From NCBI GenBank assembly GCA_015256945.1, contig JABZLB010000019.1:1-48246 (forward strand): DNA of 48,246 bases. Direction: 5' to 3'. A program made the position numbers and the translations under genes. The first letter of the stretch is position 1, and the number at the start of each line of letters is the position of its first letter. This document shows, in pieces, positions 8,202-16,516 of the stretch. This DNA is from Prevotellaceae bacterium (GTDB lineage Bacteria; Bacteroidota; Bacteroidia; Bacteroidales; Bacteroidaceae). The notes beneath the pieces were generated by a model that worked only from the letters and a program-made list of their open reading frames with translations, searched no databases and was not told where the DNA came from.

Positions 8202-8240
8202 ACGACGCCCTGAACCAATGATATTGATTCGGGGCGTCGT
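8202..8240. terminator. Bidirectional terminator hairpin
   Basis: ACGACGCCC (8202-8210) pairs with GGGCGTCGT (8232-8240), extended inward by TGAA/TTCG. It lies between the convergent 7460-8140 gene and lptD. Confidence 0.85.
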
Positions 8241-8286
8241 TGTATCTGTATCTGTTTATAGTTTGAATGGTTGGAGGCAGATGGTT

Positions 8287-11121
8287 TTAATACCACTGTA
8301 CAGCATTGGAATAACCGCTGCGCTTATCATATTTCAAGGCATCAGTAAGCGTTGAAGCATTGGCCCTGAAAGTGAAATTATAACTGGTATACGGTGCAAG
8401 AACCACCGAACAGCTCATGTTAAAACAGTGTAAATCGCGCTGCAGCGAAGCCGTTGTCATCGAAAGCTTGCGGGCATCAAAGTCGTAACCCGACGAGAAA
8501 CTGATGTTCCAGCCGTCACTTATGCGCACATTGCCCGTTACATTCAGCGTTTGCGAGAACATGTATGGGTAGCGCATCGTGCGGTAATTGAACTTCTTTA
8601 CATCGGTATTCTCACGCATTGTAATACCATAACCGAAAGTAAGCGACCACGGCATCGAATACTTCATGTAACCATCCTCATCGGTTTCGGCCTTGCCTCC
8701 GCCGCTTTTCTTCCGTGCTCCACGCTGGCCTTCTATCATGTCGTCGTCGACATTGCTTTCTATATTCGTATCAATACCTTCGTCGTCCTTCTGCTTTTTA
8801 CTGTCTTTATCATCACTTCCACCACCAAAAAGCTTTTTCAACTTTTCAGGAGTAAGCGTGTAATTAATGTTCTGTGACATGCCCTGGAAACGTCCGAACT
8901 TGCCCATACCCCACAGTGTACGGTTACCCACATAAGGCATTCCATTGGCATCGAGGTCGTATGCATACGAAGCGAACACGGCATTCAGATTAAAAGTGTA
9001 GTTCTTCCACCACTTAAGACTAAGGTTTACGCCCAAATCGCTCAGCGGATGAACCTTTGCAGCCATGTTGTATGACATGGAAAGGTCGAGCCTGTCAATC
9101 AAACTTATCTTTTTATAACCCGTAGAATCGTCATCGCTTTTCACCTTCATCTCAAGATTATTACCCAGCACAAACGCTATATTACCCGTACGACCGCGAC
9201 CCGGTGCTCCGTATAATGACGACTGATAAGGCGAATATTCTACATATGATACGTTGCCATTGGCATCTGTTTTCAGGTATGAGTCGTAATAACCGTAGCG
9301 GCGTGAGCTGAAGTCGGGGGCGTAACTAAAAGTTACCGACGGTGTAAGCACATGGCGGACAGCCTGTATTTTATCGCCAAACAGCTTACGATTAGGAATC
9401 CACATACCATAAATCTTGGTATTGGCAGATAGTGAAACATTCCAGTTGTAAACGTTATTGAAACCATAAATGGTATCGCCCACCTCGCGTTGATGAGCTA
9501 CATCCCACGACCGCATGATTTTATTGGTGTACATACGGTCGGTAAAGTTGAACGAAGGGCTGACATTTATGTAGTTAAGAAGCGTGAAACTGGCCGTGAC
9601 CGGTATGCTATGCTGCATGCCGTTACGCCAGTCGCGTATCAGGTTCGAATGGAAAAGACGATCTTCCTTTGTCGTTATCGAATTGCTCAACTGACCAGTA
9701 TAACTTACGGCTATTTTCTCATACCATCGCTCTTTGCCCACCGCCTTCTTACGACGGAAAGGATAAAAGCGGCTCAAACTGATGTTAAGGTCGGGCAATG
9801 ACAGCGCAATGGTCGAATCTTGCATATTCTGATTCAGGTTCGCTGTGGAACTAAGCGACAAGCCTATGCTCGAAAACGACGTGCTCCAACTTACGGAAGA
9901 GGTACGCGTTGTTTGTGAACGGGTAATAGGATTGTACATACTTGTCAGGTTATTTTGCTCATAACTCGACGTCGCAAAGTTAACACTTGCCGACAATGAG
10001 CTAAAAGGGTTGGCCTTTGCATCCTGCCGATGGCTCCATTGTAGCTTGAAACTCTGCTGTTCTGAGAAGTCAGGCATTCCCTTATCACCCGTTTTTGTAT
10101 CCTGATAACTGAAGTAGAAAGAACCGCTGTATCGGTAACGCTTGCGATAATTGCTGGCTGCCGAGAGTCCCCATGAACCCTTAGTGTATATCTCTCCCAG
10201 CAGTTTTAAGTCCCATTTATCGTTTATGGCAAAATAATATCCGCCGTCACGGAGATAGAATCCGCGCGCACTTTCATCGCCATAAGAGGGCATAATGAAG
10301 CCGCTTGAATAACTTTTGGTAAACGGAAAGAAGCCATAGGGAATAGCAAGAGGCACGGGAACATCGGCCACGACAAGGTAAGCCGGGCCGAAAACAACAT
10401 CCTTCCCGGGACGAACCTTGGCCCGGGAGAGAGAAATATAAAAGTCGGGATGTTCCTTATCACACGTGGTATATCGGCCGTGAGCCAGGTAAACATCCCC
10501 GTTTTCTTCGCGTTTCGATATTCCGCTCGTCAGAAAGCCATCCTGCTGCTTGGTATAAGCATTGTGTACAATGCCTTTCTTGCTTTTGAAATTAAATGCT
10601 ATGGTATCGGTATCATAGGTATCACTACCCATCGTAAAGACGGGACGCCCTTTGATTCCTCCTTTTGATGCAGAGTCAGGAGTGCCTGTTGCATGAACCA
10701 GACTGCTGTCGAGGCTCATCTTTATTCGGTCACTCTTCAAATCCATATTCTCATATTTCACTTCGGAAGTACCGTAAAGATGGGCCGTTTTTGTCAGAGC
10801 ATCATACACCATTGAGTCTTGAGCCTCATAATTAACGGGCGCATCAATGCCATTTTTCTTCGAACGGTTAAGAGAATCGAGGCGAATAGAATCGTCAACC
10901 ACCTTGTTATGACGATAAATTGCACGTTGCAAACTATCCATCGTTGTGGTATCAACAGCGGCCGATTCATCTTTAAAAGGAAAATGATTAGCTGAGTCTT
11001 TACGTATAACAGAATCCTTTACGGCATCCCTGTGCCGCCTTTTTTGCTGTGGCGTACGACTATCTGCCCAGGCAAAAACCACAGCACAAATAAGTAATAT
11101 GACGAAAGACTTTGTCCTCAT
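8287..11121 (-). CDS. lptD: LPS-assembly outer-membrane protein LptD
   Basis: LptD is the outer-membrane barrel that inserts lipopolysaccharide into the outer leaflet. The 944-residue product begins with a signal peptide (residues 1-19, ending FAWA). A charged, Asp/Lys-rich linker runs to about residue 90. The periplasmic OstA-like beta-jellyroll spans about 95-250, with repeated strands such as YENMDLKSDRI and YTTCDKEHPDFYI. The segment near 255-290 (PVPLAIPYGFFPF, SSGFIMPSYG) is typical of the junction between jellyroll and barrel. The rest is an alternating beta-barrel with a polar, charged insertion at about 775-840. The annotation matches the Bacteroidetes OstA-like form rather than the E. 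coli length. It ends 61 bp upstream of nothing else on its strand and has its own promoter at 11129-11136, so it is probably monocistronic. Confidence 0.9.
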   Translation of the reverse strand: MRTKSFVILLICAVVFAWADSRTPQQKRRHRDAVKDSVIRKDSANHFPFKDESAAVDTTTMDSLQRAIYRHNKVVDDSIRLDSLNRSKKNGIDAPVNYEAQDSMVYDALTKTAHLYGTSEVKYENMDLKSDRIKMSLDSSLVHATGTPDSASKGGIKGRPVFTMGSDTYDTDTIAFNFKSKKGIVHNAYTKQQDGFLTSGISKREENGDVYLAHGRYTTCDKEHPDFYISLSRAKVRPGKDVVFGPAYLVVADVPVPLAIPYGFFPFTKSYSSGFIMPSYGDESARGFYLRDGGYYFAINDKWDLKLLGEIYTKGSWGLSAASNYRKRYRYSGSFYFSYQDTKTGDKGMPDFSEQQSFKLQWSHRQDAKANPFSSLSASVNFATSSYEQNNLTSMYNPITRSQTTRTSSVSWSTSFSSIGLSLSSTANLNQNMQDSTIALSLPDLNISLSRFYPFRRKKAVGKERWYEKIAVSYTGQLSNSITTKEDRLFHSNLIRDWRNGMQHSIPVTASFTLLNYINVSPSFNFTDRMYTNKIMRSWDVAHQREVGDTIYGFNNVYNWNVSLSANTKIYGMWIPNRKLFGDKIQAVRHVLTPSVTFSYAPDFSSRRYGYYDSYLKTDANGNVSYVEYSPYQSSLYGAPGRGRTGNIAFVLGNNLEMKVKSDDDSTGYKKISLIDRLDLSMSYNMAAKVHPLSDLGVNLSLKWWKNYTFNLNAVFASYAYDLDANGMPYVGNRTLWGMGKFGRFQGMSQNINYTLTPEKLKKLFGGGSDDKDSKKQKDDEGIDTNIESNVDDDMIEGQRGARKKSGGGKAETDEDGYMKYSMPWSLTFGYGITMRENTDVKKFNYRTMRYPYMFSQTLNVTGNVRISDGWNISFSSGYDFDARKLSMTTASLQRDLHCFNMSCSVVLAPYTSYNFTFRANASTLTDALKYDKRSGYSNAVQWY

Positions 11122-11128
11122 TAATCTG

Positions 11129-11136
11129 CAAAATTA
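11129..11136 (-). promoter_or_regulatory. -7 box of lptD, very close to the start codon
   Basis: TAATTTTG on the minus strand ends 8 bp before the lptD ATG (11121), which leaves a leader of only a few nucleotides if this box is used. Confidence 0.5.
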
Positions 11137-11182
11137 CAGAATATATAAAGAATATATAGGTGATTACGTAATTTTAACGTAC

Positions 11183-11719
11183 TTACTCAAACATACTGGC
11201 CCAGCTACGAAAGCGCTCTACACCAGATTTGCCAAACTTAGACAGGCTGCGTTCGGCCTGTTCTATTGTCTTTTCGTGACAGATATTCGACTTGCTATAA
11301 AACTTGTCAGCATAGCAAATCAGCTTTTCCTCCAAGGTTTCAGGTAGAAAATCTTCGTGTGGCAGAGGCAAATTCTGTTGAATTATTTCTTCTTTCGTAA
11401 GGCCTGCTCCCGTATGCCGTTCGCAAACCCTTGCATGACGAGGGAATCCTGCTTGCCGAAGCAGTTCCGCTCCAATACGTCCATGACAGATGTATGGCTC
11501 AGAACCATAACATAAAATGCCTGGGGCATGGCAGCGAAAAATACCTATATCGTGAAGCATGGCAGCCTCAACAACAAAACTACGGTCAATATTGAGTTCG
11601 CGATGACGGTCGCAAATGTTCAGTGCACGCTCCATAACAGAGCGGCTGTGTATCATCAAAATATGTCGAAGAGCCGTATCTTCGGGATAATATTGGTCTA
11701 TAATGGCTTGATAATCCAT
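11183..11719 (-). CDS. HD-superfamily phosphohydrolase
   Basis: The 178-residue product is a compact single HD domain. Candidate metal ligands are His24, the His56-Asp57 pair in AAMLHDIGIF, His79 in YICHGRIGAELL, His102 in CERHTGAG, and Asp138 in ICYADKFYSK. Proteins of this size and pattern are annotated as HDIG-domain hydrolases acting on nucleotide or other phosphoester substrates; the substrate cannot be read from the sequence. It follows the 11733-12284 gene by 13 bp on the same strand, so the two are very likely co-transcribed. LptD downstream has its own promoter. Confidence 0.85.
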   Translation of the reverse strand: MDYQAIIDQYYPEDTALRHILMIHSRSVMERALNICDRHRELNIDRSFVVEAAMLHDIGIFRCHAPGILCYGSEPYICHGRIGAELLRQAGFPRHARVCERHTGAGLTKEEIIQQNLPLPHEDFLPETLEEKLICYADKFYSKSNICHEKTIEQAERSLSKFGKSGVERFRSWASMFE

Positions 11720-11732
11720 ATATTTTTAATTT

Positions 11733-12284
11733 CTATTTCTTTCTTATTGCTGTCATAATAGCATTTCGAGCATGGAGTAATCCTGCAGAAAGCGTTTCAC
11801 TTTCCAGCATCTGAAGCGTCATAAACAACTCATTAAGCAGTTCAGGATAAGCCTTACACAAACTATATGATACATAAATGGCATGAGCTCTAATAGCTAT
11901 GGCTTGATTGGTATTTACTATCTGGTTCAAACAAAAATCAAGAAAATCTGTACGCAGATTACTTTTTCCGAATGTCTGTCGGCGCAAAATAGAAAACAAT
12001 ATGCGTGCAAAACTCTTGTCCTTTGTGCCTATTAGCAAGTCGATAAGCTGATTTTGATAACGAATAAGAAACTTTATCACCTTGCCATCTGAACAACTAA
12101 GCACCCATGCTGCATTGTAAGCTATGCGCTGATCAGTATCTGAGAGCAGATGATATAACGCTTTCACGATAACGTCACCATCGTCATATGCCATACTATC
12201 AACAATACGGCGAACTTCTTCAGTATGTATTCTGTCTACGAGTTGATTGCGAAGCACACTAAGAGACGTTATCGTTTCTTTCAT
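11733..12284 (-). CDS. Unknown all-helical, HEAT-repeat-like protein
   Basis: I do not recognise a named family. The product is rich in amphipathic helices. Segments such as DVIVKALYHLLSDTDQRIAY and NQAIAIRAHAIYVSYSLCKA have the spacing of HEAT or ARM repeats, so a protein-binding scaffold is a fair guess. The open frame reaches back to an ATG at 12320, but the first 12 codons lie inside the terminator hairpin of the upstream carboxyltransferase gene (12288-12337). The ATG at 12284 (MKETITSLSV) is therefore chosen, giving 183 residues. It probably forms a two-gene unit with the HD hydrolase. Confidence 0.7.
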   Translation of the reverse strand: MKETITSLSVLRNQLVDRIHTEEVRRIVDSMAYDDGDVIVKALYHLLSDTDQRIAYNAAWVLSCSDGKVIKFLIRYQNQLIDLLIGTKDKSFARILFSILRRQTFGKSNLRTDFLDFCLNQIVNTNQAIAIRAHAIYVSYSLCKAYPELLNELFMTLQMLESETLSAGLLHARNAIMTAIRKK

Positions 12285-12287
12285 ATC

Positions 12288-12337
12288 AAAAAGTACGGCC
12301 CGTCCCATACCGCACATCATGCGGCAAGAACGAGCCG
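12288..12337 (-). terminator. Intrinsic terminator of the carboxyltransferase gene
   Basis: On the minus strand CGGCTCGTTCTTGCCGCA pairs with TGCGGTATGGGACGGGCCG with small mismatches, followed by TACTTTTT. The classical stem plus U-run layout fixes the transcript end and rules out the longer start of the next gene. Confidence 0.85.
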
Positions 12338-12363
12338 TTATTTTATAATATTATCAACAGCAA

Positions 12364-14142
12364 TTAATTCTGTTTATCTCTTTGGATATAAGCGATAACA
12401 CTGCCTTTCTGGACCTTTCCTCCCTGACGGGCGTTAATTTCAACGAGTTTTCCACCCAGGTCGGCCTTTACTTCTACGAACTCTCCCCATGGCGACTGAA
12501 TCCAACAGAAGGCATCTCCTTCTTTGTATTCTTTACCAATGTAAGGCTCAACAGCCGGTGCCGTTTCGCCGTCACCCTGGAATTCCCAGAATATCTGCCC
12601 CTTAACAGGAGCAACAATAGCATCGGCCTGAGCATGTTTAAAGGCAGTAGCCTCTTCCACTGAAACCTTAGCGCCAAGCTTTGCATCCTTAGCCTTCTGC
12701 AAATCAGCCAGGAAATTCTTCTTCGCCTGACCGCTACGGTAGTTACGATACTGTTCAGGGTGCATGGCAAGCTCAAATAATTCTTCTTCGTCCTGACCGT
12801 AATCCCAGCCATTTTCATCCATTTCCTTGCGGAAATCGTCCAATGCAGGCTTCAATTGTGTATGCGGATCGACATCAGTAAACTCACGTCCTTGTTTCTC
12901 GGCAAGCTCAATAAGTTCAGGAGCTATTGGGCCTGGAACACGACCACTCTTACCCAAAATCATACCCCACATATTGTCGTCCATCATCACGAAGCGGCCT
13001 TTACCCTGCTCCATAGTAAGCAAATTCATTAAGGCTATGTTCTTGGTATACTGTGAGAATGGCGTAACAAGTGGTGGATAACCTACACGTGGCCACACGT
13101 ATGCAACCTCATCGAAGAGCTTTATCAACAAATCGTCCATTGAAAGCTCCGGTTCACCTTTCTTCTTACGCAAGTTATTGATAGTAGTTCTCATACCTCC
13201 AAGATCAGCCATCATAGAACCCATCATACCGCCTGGCAGGCCACAGGTAAGCAATAAAGATGACATCAGTTTGTTGGCCGGGTTGATAAAGTAGCCCAAC
13301 CACTCGTCAATGAACTCCTGAGTCATGGCACGAGCTTCCATGTAAGCGTCCATATTCACCTCAGGTACTTCAAATCCGGCATGCTTCAACATGCTTTGAA
13401 CCGAAATAATATCGGGATGAACCTTACCCCATGACAAGGGTTCGATAGCTGTATCTATTACATCTGCTCCGTTCTCACAAACCTCAAGAATCGATGCCAT
13501 GGAAAGCCCCGGTCCAGAATGGCCATGATATTCAATAATAATATCAGGATGCTTGGTTTTGATACGCTTCGTAAGCTGACCGAGGAAAGCAGGCTGACCT
13601 ATACCGGCCATGTCCTTCAAACATATTTCTTCTGCACCGGCAGCAATTTCTTCATCAGCTAATTTTTCGTAGTAATCAAGTGTATGGATAGGTGAGGTTG
13701 TAATACACAATGTGCCCTGAGGCGTCATTCCACCTTCCTTCGCCCACTTAATGGCCGGAGCTATATTCCTAATGTCGTTTAAACCATCAAATATACGTGT
13801 GATGTCGGTGCCCTGAGCGTGCTTAACCCGGTACATCATGGCACGCACATCATCGGGTACAGGATACATACGAAGGGCGTTCAAACCACGGTCAAGCATG
13901 TGTGTCTTAATGCCTGCCTTATGCAAAGGAGCCGTAAAAGCCCTTACAGCTTCGTTGGGATTCTCTCCAGCGAGGAGCTGTACCTGCTCAAAAGCACCTC
14001 CGTTAGTTTCTACACGCGAGAAACATCCCATTTTAACAAATACTGGAGCTATACGTGCAAGCTGATCCTTACGAGGCTGGAACTTGCCTGAGCTCTGCCA
14101 CATGTCACGATAAACAAGACTGAACTGGATTTTCTTCTTCAT
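12364..14142 (-). CDS. Oxaloacetate decarboxylase alpha / pyruvate carboxylase B-like carboxyltransferase lacking a biotin site
   Basis: The 592-residue protein has the TIM-barrel carboxyltransferase fold. It keeps the metal-site Asp13 (YRDMWQSS), the barrel lysine Lys176 in ICLKDMAG and the paired histidines in EYHGHSG (His206, His208). A helical conserved carboxylase region covers about 300-480. The C-terminal 80 residues have the outline of a biotinyl domain (EGDAFCWIQ ... GGKVQKGSVIAYIQ). Where family members carry the biotinylated AMKM or EAMKM motif, this one has SPWG (550-553) with no lysine, so biotin cannot attach in the normal way. A separate biotin carrier elsewhere, or a different activity, would be needed. 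It has its own promoter (14233-14240) and terminator. Confidence 0.85.
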   Translation of the reverse strand: MKKKIQFSLVYRDMWQSSGKFQPRKDQLARIAPVFVKMGCFSRVETNGGAFEQVQLLAGENPNEAVRAFTAPLHKAGIKTHMLDRGLNALRMYPVPDDVRAMMYRVKHAQGTDITRIFDGLNDIRNIAPAIKWAKEGGMTPQGTLCITTSPIHTLDYYEKLADEEIAAGAEEICLKDMAGIGQPAFLGQLTKRIKTKHPDIIIEYHGHSGPGLSMASILEVCENGADVIDTAIEPLSWGKVHPDIISVQSMLKHAGFEVPEVNMDAYMEARAMTQEFIDEWLGYFINPANKLMSSLLLTCGLPGGMMGSMMADLGGMRTTINNLRKKKGEPELSMDDLLIKLFDEVAYVWPRVGYPPLVTPFSQYTKNIALMNLLTMEQGKGRFVMMDDNMWGMILGKSGRVPGPIAPELIELAEKQGREFTDVDPHTQLKPALDDFRKEMDENGWDYGQDEEELFELAMHPEQYRNYRSGQAKKNFLADLQKAKDAKLGAKVSVEEATAFKHAQADAIVAPVKGQIFWEFQGDGETAPAVEPYIGKEYKEGDAFCWIQSPWGEFVEVKADLGGKLVEINARQGGKVQKGSVIAYIQRDKQN

Positions 14143-14232
14143 TATTTCTATTCGTTTTTCTTTTGTTCTCTAATTTATTATATACCCTTAACAGGCACTT
14201 AAAACCTGATAAATATATATACATCAGGCTTG

Positions 14233-14240
14233 CAAAATTA
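14233..14240 (-). promoter_or_regulatory. -7 box of the carboxyltransferase gene
   Basis: TAATTTTG on the minus strand, with an inferred leader of about 87 nt. CCTGA/TCAGG arms lie just downstream, around 14205-14229. Confidence 0.5.
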
Positions 14241-14293
14241 GACAAAAATTATCAAATTACCGAGTGCCCCCTCCTTTTTTTGTGATTTATAAC

Positions 14294-14301
14294 TATCTTT
14301 G
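14294..14301 (+). promoter_or_regulatory. -7 box of the 14321 lipoprotein gene
   Basis: TATCTTTG lies 19 bp before the ATG. No convincing -33 element is seen. Confidence 0.6.
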
Positions 14302-14320
14302 CAGCACATAATACGGCAAG

Positions 14321-15163
14321 ATGAAAGGTAAAACAGTATTTATAATTATTTTCTTTAGCATGCTTTTTATTGCATGCGGAAATAAAAACAAGGATAAAAT
14401 TCCAACCCAACAAGTATCGTCTCACATTACAATGACTGGCGACAGTACTTTGTATGGATTAGCCTGTGAAGGGTGTTCTGACTCGGTTGTCGTTTTTCTT
14501 CCTGAAGATGGCAGTGACCCTGTTACCTATAATATACTGGAAGCACATCGAAAGGGGCACGTACTGGGAAAATTAAAAATAGGTGATAAAATTGGAATTG
14601 TTCTGAACAGGAAGAATCATAAGGTTGCCGACCTGGTAGTAGACATTGACCAACTACAAGGTATTTGGTGCTATATTGTTATGCCTAAGATACGTAATGC
14701 AAGCCAAATGAGCAATCGCACCCAAGCCAGAATGTTAGCAAATATGTCCGATTCGTTAAAGGAGACCTTCTTTATACCCCGTGAATATGGCTTCTGGCTG
14801 AAACGTGAATGGGAGGCTTCAAGTATAGGCTATGTTACCGAAGCCAGTTCTCTTACTGATGAAAGCCCCGTTGTATATCCGCCTTTAGGTTATTTTGTGG
14901 GTTGGAGGATATGGAATGGCAAGTTTGTTATGGTAAGCGGTATACCCAATTGGTCAAAAGATGGTGTATTATCCATAAGTCATCTTAGGAACGATACTTG
15001 TAACATTGATTATCTTGGTGACGATTCGCTCGTATTAAGTGACCGTGATGGTTCAAGAAGTTATTATAAAAAGAAGGATATTAACGATGTAAACAAGAAG
15101 GCCCGAGCCATAGCTGCTATGAGATCGAAGAAAGCTTTGGAAGAAACTACCGAAAATAAATAG
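14321..15163 (+). CDS. Lipoprotein of unknown function
   Basis: The 280-residue product starts with a short signal peptide ending in the lipobox LFIAC, with lipidated Cys19 followed by Gly-Asn-Lys. The mature part begins with a small beta-rich module (about 35-105: TMTGDSTLYGLACEGCSDSVVVFLP...VLNRKNHKVADLVVDID). A second module includes IWCYIVMPKIRN and a stretch rich in aromatic residues (190-215), and the C-terminal tail is basic and helical. Similar lipoproteins with this layout are common hypothetical proteins in Prevotella; I cannot assign a role. It has its own promoter and ends at a strong bidirectional terminator. Confidence 0.8.
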   Translation: MKGKTVFIIIFFSMLFIACGNKNKDKIPTQQVSSHITMTGDSTLYGLACEGCSDSVVVFLPEDGSDPVTYNILEAHRKGHVLGKLKIGDKIGIVLNRKNHKVADLVVDIDQLQGIWCYIVMPKIRNASQMSNRTQARMLANMSDSLKETFFIPREYGFWLKREWEASSIGYVTEASSLTDESPVVYPPLGYFVGWRIWNGKFVMVSGIPNWSKDGVLSISHLRNDTCNIDYLGDDSLVLSDRDGSRSYYKKKDINDVNKKARAIAAMRSKKALEETTENK

Positions 15164-15200
15164 TTACCTTTCAGGTATTCCTACAATATCAAAACTTTAC

Positions 15201-15251
15201 AAACCCAATAACGGTAAAGTACTTAACCTGTACTTTAGCATTATTGGGTTT
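15201..15251. terminator. Nested two-stem bidirectional terminator
   Basis: The outer stem is AAACCCAATAA (15201-15211) with TTATTGGGTTT (15241-15251). The inner stem is TAAAGTAC (15215-15222) with GTACTTTA (15230-15237). It lies between the convergent 14321-15163 gene and queF. Confidence 0.9.
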
Positions 15252-15255
15252 ATCA

Positions 15256-15720
15256 TTATTCGTGCTTTGCAAAGCGCTCTTCGGCCAGTTTTTCAAAACG
15301 TGTACCCTTACGACCGTAATTGGCATAAGGGAAAATACTGATACCTCCGCGTGGTGTGAACAGTCCTGTAACCTCAATATATTTGGGATCCATGAGACGA
15401 ATAAGGTCTTTCATAATAATATTGACGCAATCTTCATGAAAGTCACCATGGTTGCGGAAGCTGAAAAGATACAATTTCAAGCTCTTGCTTTCTACCATTT
15501 TCACGTCAGGAACATAACTAATTCTTATTTCTGCAAAATCAGGTTGTCCTGTAATGGGGCATAAAGATGTAAATTCAGGACAGTTAAAACGCACCCAATA
15601 ATCGTTACCTTGGTGCTTATTGACAAAGGTTTCAAGCACTTCAGGTGCATAATCCATTTTATAACGGGTAGCTGTTCCCAATGCCTTCAGGCCCTCTTCG
15701 GTTCTGTTATCACTCATCAT
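15256..15720 (-). CDS. queF: NADPH-dependent 7-cyano-7-deazaguanine reductase
   Basis: QueF reduces preQ0 to preQ1 in the queuosine tRNA-modification pathway. The 154-residue length is that of the short, single-domain (type I) enzyme. The active-site cysteine is Cys54 in EFTSLCPITGQPDF. The NADPH/substrate motif ESKSLKLYLFSFRNHGDFHE spans 77-96, with the catalytic pair Asp61 and Glu96 in place. The start may be either of the two initial methionines. It follows yhhQ by 43 bp on the same strand, which couples uptake of a queuosine precursor with its reduction. No queC, queD or queE is in the window, so de novo synthesis cannot be judged here. Confidence 0.95.
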   Translation of the reverse strand: MMSDNRTEEGLKALGTATRYKMDYAPEVLETFVNKHQGNDYWVRFNCPEFTSLCPITGQPDFAEIRISYVPDVKMVESKSLKLYLFSFRNHGDFHEDCVNIIMKDLIRLMDPKYIEVTGLFTPRGGISIFPYANYGRKGTRFEKLAEERFAKHE

Positions 15721-15763
15721 TTAATTGATATTTAATATTGAAACTGACAGCGGTAGCTATTAT

Positions 15764-16462
15764 TTAGTCATGATTTACGCTGAAAATTTTCCACACACTG
15801 TAATTAATTCCATCGTCATAGGCATCGGTTTCCTCATATTGCTTTACATACTTTACGACACGAATAGTCAATGGCAAAGCAACAAACTCATAAGCTGTCT
15901 TTAAAAATATCTGACTTAGTATGAGCACAGGAAGTTCATTTGACGGCACAACTCCACTAAGTGCTAAAGGGAAAAATATCAACGAATCGCAGCTTTCGCC
16001 AGCTACCGTGCTCAATATTGCACGGGCTGAAAAGTGACGACCGCCATCGCGTATCTTCATTTTGCTCATTACATAAGCATTAACAAAGCTCCCCACAAGA
16101 AAAGCAATAAATGACGCTGCTGTAATACGAGGAGCCAGACCAAATATGGCATGAAAACCCATTTCGTTGTGCCAATAGGGTGCTCCTGGAATCCAGTCGC
16201 ATAGAGCAGCCACTGCAACAAAGAAAAAATTCATGGCAAAGCCACCCCAAATCAACAGTCGGGCCTTACGAAAGCCCCATACTTCGCACACACAATCGTT
16301 GATAATATACAAAATAGGAAAAACAATCAGCCCGCCCGTAAGGCTTATAGGACCAAAGGCTATTTGCTTTGTTTCGAGCAGATTTGCCAAAATGAGGCAA
16401 ACGCAAAACAGTATACTGAAAAACATAAACAGCATACTGACATTCTGTTTCTTTTGTATCAT
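15764..16462 (-). CDS. yhhQ: Queuosine precursor transporter (YhhQ/QPTR family)
   Basis: The 232-residue inner-membrane protein has six to seven hydrophobic helices. It carries the family pattern: ANLLETKQI in the first helix, FPILYIINDCVCEVWGFRKAR with the conserved ND.x.EV.G motif, and GDSLIFFPL-like GESCDSLIFFPLALSG near residue 150. Members of this family take up preQ0 or preQ1. The queF gene directly downstream supports preQ0 as a substrate. The gap to the upstream antiporter gene (16517) is 54 bp with no -7 box that I can see, so the three genes may share one transcript. Confidence 0.9.
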   Translation of the reverse strand: MIQKKQNVSMLFMFFSILFCVCLILANLLETKQIAFGPISLTGGLIVFPILYIINDCVCEVWGFRKARLLIWGGFAMNFFFVAVAALCDWIPGAPYWHNEMGFHAIFGLAPRITAASFIAFLVGSFVNAYVMSKMKIRDGGRHFSARAILSTVAGESCDSLIFFPLALSGVVPSNELPVLILSQIFLKTAYEFVALPLTIRVVKYVKQYEETDAYDDGINYSVWKIFSVNHD

Positions 16463-16516
16463 TGTCTTGTTTTGTTATAGAGGGTTTATCAAGTACCCCT
16501 TTTCTTATTTATTATC

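Noticed and set aside
15164..16516. preQ1 riboswitch near queF/yhhQ
   Set aside because: The spacers are 43 and 54 bp and contain no pseudoknot-like pattern; the only strong structure is the nested terminator at 15201-15251.
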